Origin: Oleomonas cavernae
Lineage (GTDB): Bacteria; Pseudomonadota; Alphaproteobacteria; Zavarziniales; Zavarziniaceae
Length of the DNA: 64,000 bases
Assembly (NCBI RefSeq): GCF_003590945.1
Contig: NZ_QYUK01000008.1
Coordinates: 310,001 to 374,000 of the forward strand
Reading direction: 5' to 3'
The stretch's first letter is position 1. Each line of letters starts with the position of its first letter. Below are positions 25,757 through 36,647 of this stretch, piece by piece. A program made the translations under genes and the position numbers. Below the pieces are notes generated by a model. That model saw only the letters and a list, made by a program, of their open reading frames with translations, made no database searches and was not told the origin of the DNA.

Positions 25757-26956
25757 GTGGCTGCCTCGGTCATACATGTTCCGACTTTTGCCATCGCCCT
25801 GACCATCCTCATCACAGTGGTCACCGTGGCTTATGGCGCGCTTTATCTGGCTGGGCTGCGCTATCGGTCGAGCCAGACCTTTTTCCTGGCTTACGGCGCC
25901 TGCACCGTCGGTGTCGCCGGCGCCTTCGCCCGCCCCTTCATGCCCGAGGCGCTGTCGGTCGGCCTGTGCAACCTGGGCGTCGGCCTGTTTCTGGTCCTGC
26001 TGCATCGCGGCCTCGCCCATCTGACCGACCAGCCGCGCCGCCCGATCCGTATCGATGCCGCCCTGGTCGCCGGCCTGGTCCTCGTGCAACTGGCGCTGAC
26101 GTTCGTCTGGCCCTCGCTCGGCCTGCGCATCGTCGTGTTTTCGGCCGCCGGCATCATCGAGCCCCTGCTGATCATCCGCATGCTGGCGGCGGTGCGCGAG
26201 CCTGCCCTACGGCCCGTGATCCGCTTTCAGGTGGCCGGCATCGCCCTCCTCGTCCTGATCAATGTCGCCCGGGTTCCCCTGACTCTCGGCGACGGGCTGA
26301 CCTCGCTGATGAGTCCCAGCGTTTCGCTCGTGCTCTCCTTCGCCGGCTTCTTCCTGTTCATCATTACCAATGCCGTGGGCAACTTCGCCTTCATGGCTGC
26401 GCGCAACCAACTGGCGCTGCAACGGGCGGCGACCGAAGATCCGCTGACCAATGCCCTCAACCGGCGGGCCCTGGATTTCATCATCGAGCGGGAGTTGAGC
26501 CGGCGCCTGCGCAGCCGTGGCGACCTGGCCGTGCTGGTGCTCGATCTCGACGATTTCAAGGGCATCAACGATCGCCACGGTCACAAGATCGGCGACGACG
26601 TCCTGCGCTCGGTGGCCGACCGCGTGCGCGGCTGCATCGGCGGCTTCGACACGCTGGCCCGCATCGGCGGCGAGGAGTTCGTCGTCCTGCTGCCGGAATG
26701 CAACACGCACGGTGCCGGCCAGGTCGCCGACAGGATCTTGCGCGCGATCCGCCAGTCGCCGGCCGCCCATCTCGATGGCGAGGCGATCTCGATCACCATC
26801 TCGATCGGCGGTGCCTTGCTGTCGGGAAACACGCAGGAGGATTGGCCCAGCCTGTTCGACCGCGCCGACCGCGCCCTTTACCAGGCCAAGCTTACCGGCC
26901 GCGACCGGGCGGTCTTCCACAACGAACCGCGCCTCAGGCTTTCCGCATCGCTTTGA
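25757..26956 (+). CDS. Membrane-bound diguanylate cyclase (GGDEF)
   Basis: This 399-residue protein would make cyclic di-GMP. About six hydrophobic helices fill residues 1-215 (for example FAIALTILITVVTVAYGALYLAGL). The GGDEF domain follows from TEDPLTNALNRRALDFIIERE, with FKGINDRHGHKIGDDVL and the active-site loop RIGGEEFVVLLPE. The primary inhibitory RxxD site is absent: the position before GGEEF reads GGFDTLA. Start GTG 25757 has GGAGG eight bases upstream, which decides against the longer frame from 25721. It stands alone, upstream of the flagellar region, so a role in the motile-to-sessile switch is plausible but inferred. Confidence 0.9.
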   Translation: MAASVIHVPTFAIALTILITVVTVAYGALYLAGLRYRSSQTFFLAYGACTVGVAGAFARPFMPEALSVGLCNLGVGLFLVLLHRGLAHLTDQPRRPIRIDAALVAGLVLVQLALTFVWPSLGLRIVVFSAAGIIEPLLIIRMLAAVREPALRPVIRFQVAGIALLVLINVARVPLTLGDGLTSLMSPSVSLVLSFAGFFLFIITNAVGNFAFMAARNQLALQRAATEDPLTNALNRRALDFIIERELSRRLRSRGDLAVLVLDLDDFKGINDRHGHKIGDDVLRSVADRVRGCIGGFDTLARIGGEEFVVLLPECNTHGAGQVADRILRAIRQSPAAHLDGEAISITISIGGALLSGNTQEDWPSLFDRADRALYQAKLTGRDRAVFHNEPRLRLSASL

Positions 26957-26980
26957 GATCGCGGGCACTTGCCCGCAGCC

Positions 26981-27430
26981 CTATTTCACGAAGGTGCTTC
27001 TGACGCTCGTCGAACTATTGGCATAGGAAACCCCCGCCACGCAGATGACGGCGCCCACGATGACTTGCCAGATCCACCGATTGTCCAACGGTATGTCGAA
27101 AATCAGCTTGAGCGCCAATCCATCGACGATGATGACGGCAAGCCACAAGCAGAGCCAAATCGAAAACAATTCGGGCAGTCGCCGATCCCTGCGAAGCACT
27201 AAATAAAGACAACGAAGACCAACGAGAAACAATATCAACTTAGCAAACCGCTCTATTTGCCAAGCCTGCATGACATCCTGTTGCAGGGGCATCACTCCGA
27301 TGAACAGAGCAGGATTGTCATTGGCCAGCACGATTCCCTGCAATGCAACACCCAGGGCGACAACGACTAGGAGCACCAGGAAGCTTACTCCTGAGCCGGA
27401 TGGGTCATTTGCCGGTTTTTTTTGTGTCAC
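26981..27430 (-). CDS. Small membrane protein, DUF2569-like, AT-richer than its surroundings
   Basis: This 149-residue protein has about four hydrophobic segments: VSFLVLLVVVALGVALQGIVLA, FAKLILFLVGLRCLYLVL, LFSIWLCLWLAVIIVDGLAL and IWQVIVGAVICVAGVSYA. The C-terminal SSTSVRSTFVK resembles the SxRVxxTFV end of DUF2569 proteins, and the layout fits; this is a tentative family call. Codon use is far less GC-biased than neighbouring genes, and the flanking 27431-27592 is also AT-rich. The gene lies next to a tRNA gene, so acquisition by transfer is possible. Confidence 0.6.
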   Translation of the reverse strand: MTQKKPANDPSGSGVSFLVLLVVVALGVALQGIVLANDNPALFIGVMPLQQDVMQAWQIERFAKLILFLVGLRCLYLVLRRDRRLPELFSIWLCLWLAVIIVDGLALKLIFDIPLDNRWIWQVIVGAVICVAGVSYANSSTSVRSTFVK

Positions 27431-27480
27431 AACCTGACCGCCCCGTAGGTTGACCCTCTTTTTTTAGCACAAGACAGTAG

Positions 27481-27520
27481 CGGAGCGGCAATTTGGCCTG
27501 GAAAAATTATTGCCGTTCCG
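27481..27520. repeat. Long-stem hairpin in an AT-rich gap
   Basis: CGGAGCGGCAAT (27481-27492) and ATTGCCGTTCCG (27509-27520) pair over 12 bases, with one G-U, around a 16-base loop. It lies between the DUF2569-like gene start and tRNA-Met. No T tract follows on either strand. It could be a folded leader or a remnant of a mobile element; no function can be assigned. Confidence 0.55.
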
Positions 27521-27592
27521 GTGCGACTTTCCCGGACCTATTCTGTCGAGAAGTTTCCGCCGGGACCGTTACGACAACGAAGGGGGGATCGG

Positions 27593-27669
27593 TGGTAGTG
27601 GAGGAGGGATTTGAACCCCCGACCTACGGATTATGATTCCGCCGCTCTAACCAACTGAGCTACTCCACC
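27593..27669 (-). tRNA. tRNA-Met (CAT anticodon, probably elongator)
   Basis: On the minus strand: acceptor GGTGGAG with CTCCACT, D arm GCTCAGTTGGTTAGAGC, anticodon stem GCGGA/TCCGT with loop ATCATAA (anticodon CAT), T arm with TTCAAAT, and an encoded ACCA end. The first acceptor pair is G-U rather than the mismatch of an initiator tRNA, which argues for the elongator form; a CAT tRNA-Ile2 cannot be fully excluded. Confidence 0.93.
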
Positions 27670-27734
27670 CCGATCAGGTGCGCAGACGCCTTGCGCCGCG
27701 AGGCCGCTGATATAGGCGGGGGATGCCGTCCCTG

Positions 27735-28916
27735 TCAAGCCGCGGGGCGCGCCGCGGCTGTTTCCTTGACGATCCAGCCGCCGCCCAGCACCCGCTGCGG
27801 CGCTGCGGCGTCGTAAAGCACGCAGGCCTGGCCCGGCGCCACGCCATATTCCGGCGTCTCCAGCATCACGGCGGCCCGGCGCGGGTGCTGCGGGTCGCGC
27901 CGGAACAGGCCCGGCACCGGCTCGCGCGCCGAGCGGATGCGGGCCAGCACGGGCACGGCCGCGTCCGGCGCCGGCGCCAGCCAGTTCAGGTCGCTGAGCG
28001 CGATATGGGCGCGCGCCAGGGCTTCGCGCGGGCCGACCACCACGCGCCGGCTCTCGGGCTCCAGGCGCACGACATAGAGCGGGGCATTGTCCTGCGTCAC
28101 GCCGCCGCCGATGCGCAGGCCCTTGCGCTGGCCCACGGTAAAGCCGATCACGCCATCGTGCGTGCCAAGGACCCGGCCCTCGATATCGACGATCTCGCCG
28201 GGGTCCATGGCGCCGGGGCGCAGCTTCTCCACCACCGCGGCATAGCCGCCGCTGGGCACGAAGCAGATGTCCTGGCTGTCGGGCTTTTCGGCCACGGCCA
28301 GCCCTAAGCGCGCGGCCAGGGCGCGCACCATCGGCTTTTCGATCCCGCCCAGCGGAAAGCGCAGGAAATCGAGCTCTGCCTGGGTGGTCGCGAACAGGAA
28401 ATAGCTCTGGTCGCGGGCCGGATCGTGGCCGCGGTAGAGGTGCGGGCCGTCGGGACCGCTTATCCGGCGCACATAGTGGCCGGTCGCCATGGCCATCGCG
28501 CCCAGGTCGCGGGCAGCGCCCAACAGGTCGCGGAATTTGACCGTCTGGTTGCAGCGGACGCAGGGCACCGGCGTCTCGCCCGCCAGATAAGAGTCGACGA
28601 AGGGCTCGATCACATTGGCGCGGAAGGCCTGCTCGTAATCGAGCACGAAGTGGGGAATGCCCACCTGCTCGGCCACCCGGCGGGCATCGCGGATGTCGAG
28701 GCCGGCGCAGCAGGCGCCCTTGCGGCCCGCGGCGGCGCCCTGGTCGTAAAGCTGCAGGGTGATACCCACGACATCATAGCCGCGCGCCTTCATCAGCGCG
28801 GCGGTAACAGATGAATCCACCCCGCCGGACATGGCCACGACAATGCGCGCGCCGGCGGGCAGGTCGTCCGCGGCGGTCGGCAACAGCAAGGCGTCGAGGT
28901 CGGCCGGCTCAATCAT
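27735..28916 (-). CDS. mnmA: tRNA-uridine 2-sulfurtransferase MnmA
   Basis: This enzyme of about 393 residues adds sulfur to C2 of the wobble uridine in Glu, Gln and Lys tRNAs. It has the PP-loop [17 protein letters not shown], the catalytic Cys in [22 protein letters not shown], and the second catalytic Cys in [13 protein letters not shown], followed by the C-terminal beta-barrel ([12 protein letters not shown]). The start is uncertain: ATG 28916 and ATG 28928 are both in frame, and neither has a strong ribosome site. The longer frame to 28952 is less likely. It follows tRNA-Met on the same strand but is an independent housekeeping gene. Confidence 0.96.
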   Translation of the reverse strand: MIEPADLDALLLPTAADDLPAGARIVVAMSGGVDSSVTAALMKARGYDVVGITLQLYDQGAAAGRKGACCAGLDIRDARRVAEQVGIPHFVLDYEQAFRANVIEPFVDSYLAGETPVPCVRCNQTVKFRDLLGAARDLGAMAMATGHYVRRISGPDGPHLYRGHDPARDQSYFLFATTQAELDFLRFPLGGIEKPMVRALAARLGLAVAEKPDSQDICFVPSGGYAAVVEKLRPGAMDPGEIVDIEGRVLGTHDGVIGFTVGQRKGLRIGGGVTQDNAPLYVVRLEPESRRVVVGPREALARAHIALSDLNWLAPAPDAAVPVLARIRSAREPVPGLFRRDPQHPRRAAVMLETPEYGVAPGQACVLYDAAAPQRVLGGGWIVKETAAARPAA

Positions 28917-29086
28917 GGGCGGGACCATAAGCCGCCCGGCAAGGATGGACAAGCGGACGGAAGGAATTGCCGGGCTGTGCCAGCCGCAACACGCAGCGCC
29001 CCGGCCGCAACCCCGCGCCGCGCCAGGGTTTCCGCCCTTGGCCCGATCCCTGCAGCGACTTGCGCGGTACAGGCATCGGAAGCCCC

Positions 29087-30198
29087 ATGGATATCGCCCC
29101 TCTCCCCGCCCCCGTCAGCAACCCGGCCCCCTCGGCCAGCGCCGAGCCGCCGCGCGAGCGGGACGGCGCGCCGAGCTTTGCCGAGCGGCTGGACGAGCAG
29201 TCGGGGGCCCGGCACGCCAAACAGGCGGCCCGGTTGGAGAAGAAGACAGCGGCGACCGATCAGGCGCCTGCCCCCGCCACGGCGCAGGCCCCCGTCGACG
29301 ACGCGACCATGACGGTGGAGAGCAGCGGCAAGGGCGCCAATCCCGGCACCCGCCTGGAAGACAGCGCCGCCGCCCTGGCGAGCGAGAAGGTGGCGGACGA
29401 CGCCGCGACCGATCCAGCGGCTGTCATGACCCAGATGCTGCAAGGCCTGACCGCCCCGGCCCAAGCCGCCCCGAACGCACCAAAGGCACCGGCCGGCGGC
29501 GTCGAGGCAACGGCCAAGCCCGACCCGCGCGAGGCGCTGGCGACCGCCGCCAAGGCAGGTGCGGAAGCTGCCGAAGCCGCCGCGAAGACCGATGGCGACG
29601 ACACCGCGTCGGCCCCGGCCGATGATGCCGCGGCGACCGCCGACATGCCCCCGGCGCCCGCGCCAACCGCCGACAACAGCCAGGTCGCGACCGCGGGGAC
29701 CGGCACGCCGGTGGTGACGCCGCCGCCTTCGCCCCATGGCCACGAGGCCGCGGCCCCCGCGCGGCACCCGTGCCCCTTACCCCCGAGGCCTTGGGCCTGA
29801 GCATCGCGAAGCACGCGGCGGCAGGCGAGAAGGTCTTCGAGATCAGCCTGACGCCCGACGATCTGGGCCGCATCGATGTCCGCCTCGAATTCGCCGACGA
29901 CGGCCGCCTCACCGCCCATGTCTTCGCCGACCGGCCCGAGACCCTTCACCTGCTGGAACGCGACCGGGGCGAATTGGCCCGGGCCCTGGGCGGCCAGGGC
30001 CTGCCCGGTGACGGCAGCAGCCTGAACTTCGCCCTGCGCGATGACCGCACCGGCGGCAATACCGGCGGCGACGGTGGCGGCCGGCGCAACCGCAGCCGCG
30101 CCGGCGCGACCGCCCAAACCGAATCGACGGCCAAGCTGGCCGCCGCCGGCCGCCGCCGTGACACCACCACCACCAGCGCCGTCGACCTCGAAGTCTGA
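29087..30198 (+). CDS. fliK: Flagellar hook-length control protein FliK, split by a frameshift
   Basis: This is a FliK-type molecular ruler of about 370 residues. The N-terminal 225 residues are low-complexity Ala, Pro, Asp and Thr, normal for FliK. The frame breaks at about 29755, and the conserved C-terminal domain resumes as [63 protein letters not shown]. Adding one C to the CCCCC run before 29760 joins the parts. ATG 29087 follows GGAAG. It is 16 bases upstream of flgD, whose cap protein acts with FliK in hook assembly, which supports the call. Confidence 0.82.
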
Positions 30199-30214
30199 CC
30201 GGAAGGAGAACCCC

Positions 30215-30880
30215 ATGACCAGCGCCGTCCAGGGCACCACCAGCACGCCGACCCAGGCCGCCACCAGTTCGGTGAACCTGGCCAAGAACTTCTCCTCGTT
30301 CCTGACCCTGCTGACCACCCAGTTGCAGAACCAGGATCCGCTCAAGCCGCTCGACTCCAACGAGTTCACCAGCCAGTTGGTGCAGTTCAGCCAGGTCGAG
30401 CAATCGATCAACACCAACAAGACGCTGGAAAGCATGCTGGCCATGCTCCAGGGCAAGACGACCACCGACTCGATCGGCTACATCGGCAAGCAGATCGAGG
30501 TCGACAGCGCCACCAACGCCTATTCGGGCGATCCGCTCACCTGGCGCTATTCGCTCGACGGGTCGGCGTCGGCGGCCCAGGTCGCCGTGGTCGACGCCAA
30601 GGGCCATGTCGTGCGCACGCTTGCCGCCAGCACGGCCGCCGGCGCGCACGAATTGACCTGGGACGGCAAGGATGCGAGCGGCAATGCCGTGGCCGCGGGC
30701 AACTACACCCTGAAGGTCACCGCGGTCGACGGCAGCGGCAAGGCGGTCACCAGCACGATCGGCAGCATCGCCACCGTCACCGGCGTCGAAGCTTCGGGCA
30801 GTGCGCTCTCGCTGGTCACCAAATCGGGCACCGTCGCGATCGACAAGGTGAAGGGCATTTACGCCCCCGCGGCGTCTTAG
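30215..30880 (+). CDS. flgD: Flagellar hook capping protein FlgD
   Basis: This 221-residue scaffold caps the growing hook and is later discarded. The conserved N-terminal segment reads NFSSFLTLLTTQLQNQDPLKP, LDSNEFTSQLVQFSQVEQSINTNK, which is diagnostic. The middle carries a FlgD Ig-like fold (AHELTWDGKDASGNAVAAGNYTLKV). ATG 30215 has GGAGAA upstream at the usual distance. It is part of the plus-strand block with fliK before and sciP after. Confidence 0.96.
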   Translation: MTSAVQGTTSTPTQAATSSVNLAKNFSSFLTLLTTQLQNQDPLKPLDSNEFTSQLVQFSQVEQSINTNKTLESMLAMLQGKTTTDSIGYIGKQIEVDSATNAYSGDPLTWRYSLDGSASAAQVAVVDAKGHVVRTLAASTAAGAHELTWDGKDASGNAVAAGNYTLKVTAVDGSGKAVTSTIGSIATVTGVEASGSALSLVTKSGTVAIDKVKGIYAPAAS

Positions 30881-30887
30881 GCGGCTG

Positions 30888-30893
30888 TTAACC
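30888..30893. promoter_or_regulatory. TTAACC half-site upstream of sciP
   Basis: GTTAACCC lies 22 bases before the sciP start. TTAACC is a half of the CtrA consensus TTAA-N7-TTAAC. A single half-site is weak evidence alone; its recurrence upstream of ctrA and chpT gives it some weight. Confidence 0.35.
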
Positions 30894-30914
30894 CGCGGCT
30901 TTTACCCTGTGGGC

Positions 30915-31199
30915 ATGACGCGGCGCAGCTACATGCAGGAAATGCTCGACGGGGTCCCCGGCCCCGACGGCCGCCCCTTGCGCATCGAAGACCTGCCGCC
31001 GCCCGAGACCAAGCGCTGGGTGATCCGGCGCAAGGCCCTGGTCGTGGCGGCCGTGCGCGGCGGCCTGATCAGCCTCGAGGACGCCTGCGCCCGCTATACC
31101 CTCTCGATCGAGGAATTCCTGTCCTGGCAGCGGGCGATCGACGCCTTCGGCCTGCCGGGCCTGCGCGCAACCCGTCTCCAGGACTACCGCGAGTTCTGA
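30915..31199 (+). CDS. sciP: SciP-like CtrA inhibitory protein (DUF1153)
   Basis: This 94-residue DNA-binding protein matches the DUF1153 family. The core reads VPGPDGRPLRIEDLPPPETKRWV, RRKALVVAAVRGGLISLEDACARYTLSIEEFLSWQRAIDAFG and GLRATRLQDYREF, a winged-HTH-like helical domain. In Caulobacter, SciP binds CtrA on promoters and blocks polymerase recruitment. ATG 30915 is used; an in-frame GTG at 30909 is possible. The gene sits between flgD and fliF, and a TTAACC half-site precedes it, as expected for a CtrA target. Confidence 0.9.
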   Translation: MTRRSYMQEMLDGVPGPDGRPLRIEDLPPPETKRWVIRRKALVVAAVRGGLISLEDACARYTLSIEEFLSWQRAIDAFGLPGLRATRLQDYREF

Positions 31200-31248
31200 T
31201 TTCAAAAGCCGCCAGACCACGCACCAACCGGTGCGCACAACTCTCTAT

Positions 31249-31355
31249 CGTCATGCCCGGCCTTGTGCCGGGCATCCACGTCGGGACGAGCCACATTCGT
31301 TGACGCAAGAGGCAGCTTGCCGACGTGGATGGCCGGCACAAGGCCGGCCATGACG
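31249..31355. repeat. Dispersed inverted-repeat element, copy 2
   Basis: Arms at 31249-31283 and 31321-31355, 35 bases each, are imperfect reverse complements. The centre (31284-31320) matches, in opposite orientation, the centre of the element at 9901-10009. It occupies the gap between sciP and fliF, upstream of the fliF regulatory region. The remaining gap to 31496 holds the CtrA-like site listed separately. Confidence 0.8.
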
Positions 31356-31410
31356 AGTTTGGGTGGTGTGGGCGGAGGGAAACCACCCGAGAGAAGCAGT
31401 TTTCCGCGCG

Positions 31411-31425
31411 TTAATCACTTATTCA
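31411..31425 (+). promoter_or_regulatory. CtrA-like site upstream of fliF
   Basis: TTAATCACTTATTCAACC begins at 31411: TTAA, 7 bases, then TTCAACC. It differs from the consensus TTAA-N7-TTAACC by the third base of the second half. It lies about 70 bases before the fliF start, a usual distance for a CtrA-activated flagellar promoter. No clear sigma54 element was seen here. Confidence 0.5.
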
Positions 31426-31496
31426 ACCAAGCCTGGGAAATTATTGCCTAGGGCGGTGGCGACACTGCTCCAGGGCTGGAACTTCCCGGGGGCGCG

Positions 31497-33179
31497 ATGA
31501 ACGCGATTATCGACAGACTGCGGCAACTGGGCGTCAGGCGCCTGGTGTCGATTGCCGGCATCGTCGTGGCACTGGCCGCCTTCCTGATCTTTGCCGCCAA
31601 CCGCATGATGGCACCGCCCATGGCGCTGCTCTATGGCGACCTGGCGCTGGCGGACTCGGGCCGCATCGTCGAACAGCTCGAAACCATGAAGGTACCCTAT
31701 ACTCTGTCGGCCGACGGCACCCGCATCATGGTGCCGGCCGACCAGGTCGCCCGCCTGCGCATGGCGATGGCCGAAAGCGGCATGCCCGCGGGCGGTTCGA
31801 TGGGCTACGAGCTGTTCGACCGTTCGGACTCGATCGGCACCACCAGCTTCGTCCAGAACATCAATCATCTGCGCGCGCTCGAAGGCGAGATCGCCCGCTC
31901 GATCGGCGCCATCGACCGCATCGCCTCCGCCCGCGTACACCTGGTACTGCCGCAGCGGCAGCTTTTCAACCGCGAGACCGAGGCGCCCTCGGCCTCCATC
32001 GTCCTCAAGCTCAAGTCCGGCAGCCTCGACAGCTCGCAGGTGCGCGCCATCCAGCAACTGACCGCAGCGGCCGTGCCGGGCCTCAAACCCGATCGCGTCT
32101 CGATCGTCGACGACCACGGCAATCTGCTGGCCTCGGGCGTCGCCAACGAAGGCGCCGACAGCGCGGCGGAAGCCGTTGCCAGCAAGACCCGCGACTACGA
32201 AACCCGCATGCGCCGGGCCCTGGAGCAACTGGTCGGATCCTCCGTCGGCTTCGACAAGGTGCGCGCCGAGGTGGCCGCCGAGCTCGACTACGACCGGGTC
32301 ACGACCCAGACCCAGACCTACGATCCCGACGGCCAGGTGGTGCGCTCGACCCAGACCGTCACCGACCGCGGCCGCAACACAGAGGCCAGCACCCCGCCGG
32401 TCAGCGTGCAGAGCAACCTGCCCGGCAGCCAGCCGGCCGGCGCCGGCAACGGCACCCAGTCCCAGACCGACCGCAACGAAGAGACCATCAACTACGAAAT
32501 CTCCCGCACCGAGAAGACCATCGTGCAGGAGGGCGGCCGGGTGAAGCGCCTGTCGGTCGCGATCCTGGTCGACGGGACCTTCGTGACCCAGGCCGACGGC
32601 ACCCGCACCTATCAGCCGCGCCCGCAGCAGGAACTCGACCAACTCGAAACCCTGGTCAAATCGGCCATCGGCTTTGACGAGAAGCGCGGCGACCAGGTAC
32701 GCGTGGTCAACCTGCCCTTCGTCGATGCCAATGCCGGGGACGCCGGCGGCGCCCCGGCCGCGGAAGGCTTCCTGGGCCTGACCAAGGCGGACTATTTCCA
32801 GATCGGCGAGATCGCGATCTTAGGGTTGGTCGCCATCCTGCTGACCTTGTTCGTGGTCCGCCCGATGGTCGGCCGCCTGCTGGCGCCGCTGGCGGGGACG
32901 CAGTTTGCCGGCGCCGTGGCCGGCGGCGGCTCGATGGGGCACCCCGGTGCGGCACAACTGGGCGGCCCCGCAGCGCAACTCGCCATCGCCGGCCCGGACG
33001 GCCGAATCATGCCGGCCCCGTCCAGCGGCATCGCCGGCGAGATCGACCAGATGGTGGACATCGCCAACGTCGAAGGCCGGGTGAAAGCCTCGAGCCTGAA
33101 GAAAGTGGGCGAAATCGTCGAGAAGCACCCTGAGGAGGCGATCGCGATCATGCGCAACTGGATGTATCGCGAGGCATAA
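31497..33179 (+). CDS. fliF: Flagellar MS-ring protein FliF
   Basis: This 560-residue inner-membrane ring protein has a first TM segment [21 protein letters not shown] near residue 20. YscJ/FliF ring-building motifs follow ([42 protein letters not shown]), then a periplasmic low-complexity stretch. A second TM is [21 protein letters not shown] near 440. The C-terminal tail ([16 protein letters not shown]) binds FliG. The start ATG 31497 is just after GGGGGCG. fliG follows after one base, so the two are tightly coupled. Confidence 0.97.
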   Translation: MNAIIDRLRQLGVRRLVSIAGIVVALAAFLIFAANRMMAPPMALLYGDLALADSGRIVEQLETMKVPYTLSADGTRIMVPADQVARLRMAMAESGMPAGGSMGYELFDRSDSIGTTSFVQNINHLRALEGEIARSIGAIDRIASARVHLVLPQRQLFNRETEAPSASIVLKLKSGSLDSSQVRAIQQLTAAAVPGLKPDRVSIVDDHGNLLASGVANEGADSAAEAVASKTRDYETRMRRALEQLVGSSVGFDKVRAEVAAELDYDRVTTQTQTYDPDGQVVRSTQTVTDRGRNTEASTPPVSVQSNLPGSQPAGAGNGTQSQTDRNEETINYEISRTEKTIVQEGGRVKRLSVAILVDGTFVTQADGTRTYQPRPQQELDQLETLVKSAIGFDEKRGDQVRVVNLPFVDANAGDAGGAPAAEGFLGLTKADYFQIGEIAILGLVAILLTLFVVRPMVGRLLAPLAGTQFAGAVAGGGSMGHPGAAQLGGPAAQLAIAGPDGRIMPAPSSGIAGEIDQMVDIANVEGRVKASSLKKVGEIVEKHPEEAIAIMRNWMYREA

Positions 33180-33180
33180 C

Positions 33181-34206
33181 ATGGCGACCGCAACCCAGAA
33201 AGACGACAACCGCAACCTGACCGGCCCCGAAAAGGCAGCCGTGCTGATGCTCGCCCTGGGCGAGGATCACGGCGCGCCCTTGTGGCGCCTGATGGACGAT
33301 GACGAGATCAAGGAGATTTCCTCGGCCATGGCCACCCTGGGCCGGGTGAACTCCGGCCTGGTCGAGCGCGTCTTCGTCGAGTTCGCCTCCAACATGACGG
33401 CGTCGGGCTCGCTGATCGGCTCGTTCGAGTCGACCGAGCGGCTGCTGTCCAAGTCGCTGCCGACCGACCGCGTCGTCCAGATCATGGAAGAGATCCGCGG
33501 CCCCGCGGGCCGTACCATGTGGGACAAGCTGGGTAACGTGAACGAGCAGGTTCTGGCCGCCTACCTGAAGAACGAATACCCGCAAACCGTCGCCGTGGTG
33601 CTGTCCAAGATCAAGTCGGAGCATGCCGCCCGCGTGCTGGCCAACCTGCCGGAGGATTTCGCGCTGGAAGTGGTCAACCGGATGCTGAAGATGGAATCGG
33701 TGCAGAAGGAAGTGCTCGACAAGGTCGAGCAGACCCTACGCAACGAATTCATGTCCAACCTCGCCCGGACCGCCCGGCGCGACGCCCACGAGCTGATCGC
33801 CGAGATCTTCAACAACCTGGACCGTGCCACCGAGGCCAAGTTCATCACCGCCCTGGAAGAGCGCAACCGCGACTCGGCCGAGCGGATCAAGGCCCTGATG
33901 TTCACCTTCGAGGATCTCCAGAAGCTCGACCCCAGCGGCATCCAGGTGCTGATGCGCGCGATCGAGAAGAGCCGCCTGGCCCTGGCGCTGAAGGGCGCCT
34001 CGGACACGCTGCGCGACATGTTCTTCTCCAACATGTCGGAACGCGCCGCCAAGCTGCTGAAGGAAGAGATGGAGCAGATGGGCCCGGTGCGCCTGCGCGA
34101 TGTCGACGAGGCGCAGATGCAGATGGTGCAGAGCGCCAAGGACCTTTCTGCCCAGGGCCAGATCGTTCTCGCCGACGCCAAGGGCGACGACGAGCTGGTT
34201 TATTGA
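33181..34206 (+). CDS. fliG: Flagellar motor switch protein FliG
   Basis: This 341-residue rotor protein has the N-terminal domain ([23 protein letters not shown]), the middle domain with [30 protein letters not shown] (the EHPQ-type motif), and a C-terminal torque helix region ([31 protein letters not shown]) with the conserved charged residues. The length is normal for the family. It is one base after the fliF stop and 14 bases upstream of fliH. Confidence 0.97.
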   Translation: MATATQKDDNRNLTGPEKAAVLMLALGEDHGAPLWRLMDDDEIKEISSAMATLGRVNSGLVERVFVEFASNMTASGSLIGSFESTERLLSKSLPTDRVVQIMEEIRGPAGRTMWDKLGNVNEQVLAAYLKNEYPQTVAVVLSKIKSEHAARVLANLPEDFALEVVNRMLKMESVQKEVLDKVEQTLRNEFMSNLARTARRDAHELIAEIFNNLDRATEAKFITALEERNRDSAERIKALMFTFEDLQKLDPSGIQVLMRAIEKSRLALALKGASDTLRDMFFSNMSERAAKLLKEEMEQMGPVRLRDVDEAQMQMVQSAKDLSAQGQIVLADAKGDDELVY

Positions 34207-34220
34207 CGGCGGGATGACCC

Positions 34221-34850
34221 ATGATGGCCCATGAACCCGTGAAATTCACCTTCGACACCAGCTTCGAAGCCCCCGGCAGCCGTCGCAAGCAGCAGGCCCC
34301 GCCCGAGCCGACCTTCACGGCGGCTGAGCTCGACGCCGTTCGGCAGCAGGCCTTTGCGCAAGGCGAGGCGGCCGGGCGCGCCGAGCAGGCACGGGCCAAC
34401 GCCGCCGCCCTGGCCCAGGCGAGCACCGCCCTGGCGCAGGAAATTTCTGCCGTTACACAGTCCCTGGCCGGCCGGCAGGCCGCCCTGACCGCCGATGCCG
34501 CAACCCTGGGCCATACGGTGGCCCGGCGCCTGTGCGAGACCCTGACCGCGGCACTGCCGCTGGCCGAAATGACGGCGATGGTCACGGCCTGCATCCAGGA
34601 TCTCAAGGACGAACCACGCATCGTCGTCTATGCCCATCCGGATCTGCTGGACGAGGCCCGCCCGCTGTTCGAGGCGACCGCGGCGGCGCAGGCCTTCCCG
34701 GGCCGGCTGATCGTGCTGGCGGACCAGGCCCTGGCCCGCAGCGATGTCCGCATCGAATGGGCCCACGGCGGCATCCTGCGCGACATGGGCGCCTTGATGC
34801 GGACGGTCGATGCCACGGTCGGCCGCTATGTCGCGGCACGGCGCGCGTGA
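34221..34850 (+). CDS. fliH: Flagellar export protein FliH
   Basis: This 209-residue protein would regulate the export ATPase FliI. It begins MMAHEPVKFTFDTSFEAP. A long helix with Ala/Gln-rich repeats follows (QQAFAQGEAAGRAEQARANAAALAQAS), then the C-terminal FliH-like domain (GHTVARRLCETLTAALPLAEM, HPDLLDEARPLFE, DVRIEWAHGGILRD). The position between fliG and fliN, and the helix with GxxxG-like pattern, support FliH. fliI itself is about 11 kb away, at 46013. Confidence 0.87.
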   Translation: MMAHEPVKFTFDTSFEAPGSRRKQQAPPEPTFTAAELDAVRQQAFAQGEAAGRAEQARANAAALAQASTALAQEISAVTQSLAGRQAALTADAATLGHTVARRLCETLTAALPLAEMTAMVTACIQDLKDEPRIVVYAHPDLLDEARPLFEATAAAQAFPGRLIVLADQALARSDVRIEWAHGGILRDMGALMRTVDATVGRYVAARRA

Positions 34851-34874
34851 AACGCAAGACAGGAGTGAACCGCA

Positions 34875-35204
34875 ATGGCCGGTGAGCAGGATATGACGCT
34901 CGAAGAACTCGAGGACGGCTACAGCGTCGCCCAGGACGACAGCGATGTCACGCGGAACGCCCAGGAACTGGAGGCGGTCTTCGACATTCCCGTCGCGGTT
35001 TCGGCCGTGCTGGGCAAGGCCCGGCTGCAGGTCAGCCAGTTGCTGCGGGTCGGGCGCGGCGCCGTGATCGAACTCGACCGCAAGGTCGGCGAAGCGATCG
35101 ACATCTACGTGAACAACCGGCTGGTGGCCCGCGGCGAAGTGGTGGTCGTCGAAGATCGCTTAGGGATCACCATGACCGAAATCATCAAGGGCGACCGTCG
35201 CTAG
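34875..35204 (+). CDS. fliN: Flagellar motor switch protein FliN
   Basis: This 109-residue protein of the SpoA/FliN family forms the C-ring base. The whole C-terminal domain is recognisable: VFDIPVAVSAVLGKARLQVSQLLRV, GRGAVIELDRKVGEAIDIYVNNRLVARGEVVV and DRLGITMTEI. It follows fliH by 24 bases and precedes flbD by 24. No fliM is in the window, although fliN and fliM are usually present together. Confidence 0.97.
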   Translation: MAGEQDMTLEELEDGYSVAQDDSDVTRNAQELEAVFDIPVAVSAVLGKARLQVSQLLRVGRGAVIELDRKVGEAIDIYVNNRLVARGEVVVVEDRLGITMTEIIKGDRR

Positions 35205-35228
35205 CGCGACGGGGCGGGAGTACGAAAG

Positions 35229-36619
<1,391 letters not shown>

Positions 36620-36647
36620 CCATGGCCGAGAAAATGCCCCGGCATCC

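Noticed and set aside
27436-27471. Rho-independent terminator on the plus strand (CAACCT...AGGTTG followed by T-run)
   Set aside because: Hairpin is only six pairs and no plus-strand gene ends nearby; the T-run is separated from the stem by six bases.
31427-31496. Sigma54 promoter (GG-N10-GC) before fliF
   Set aside because: I tried the GG pairs near 31452-31470 and none has GC at the right distance. FlbD needs sigma54 promoters elsewhere.
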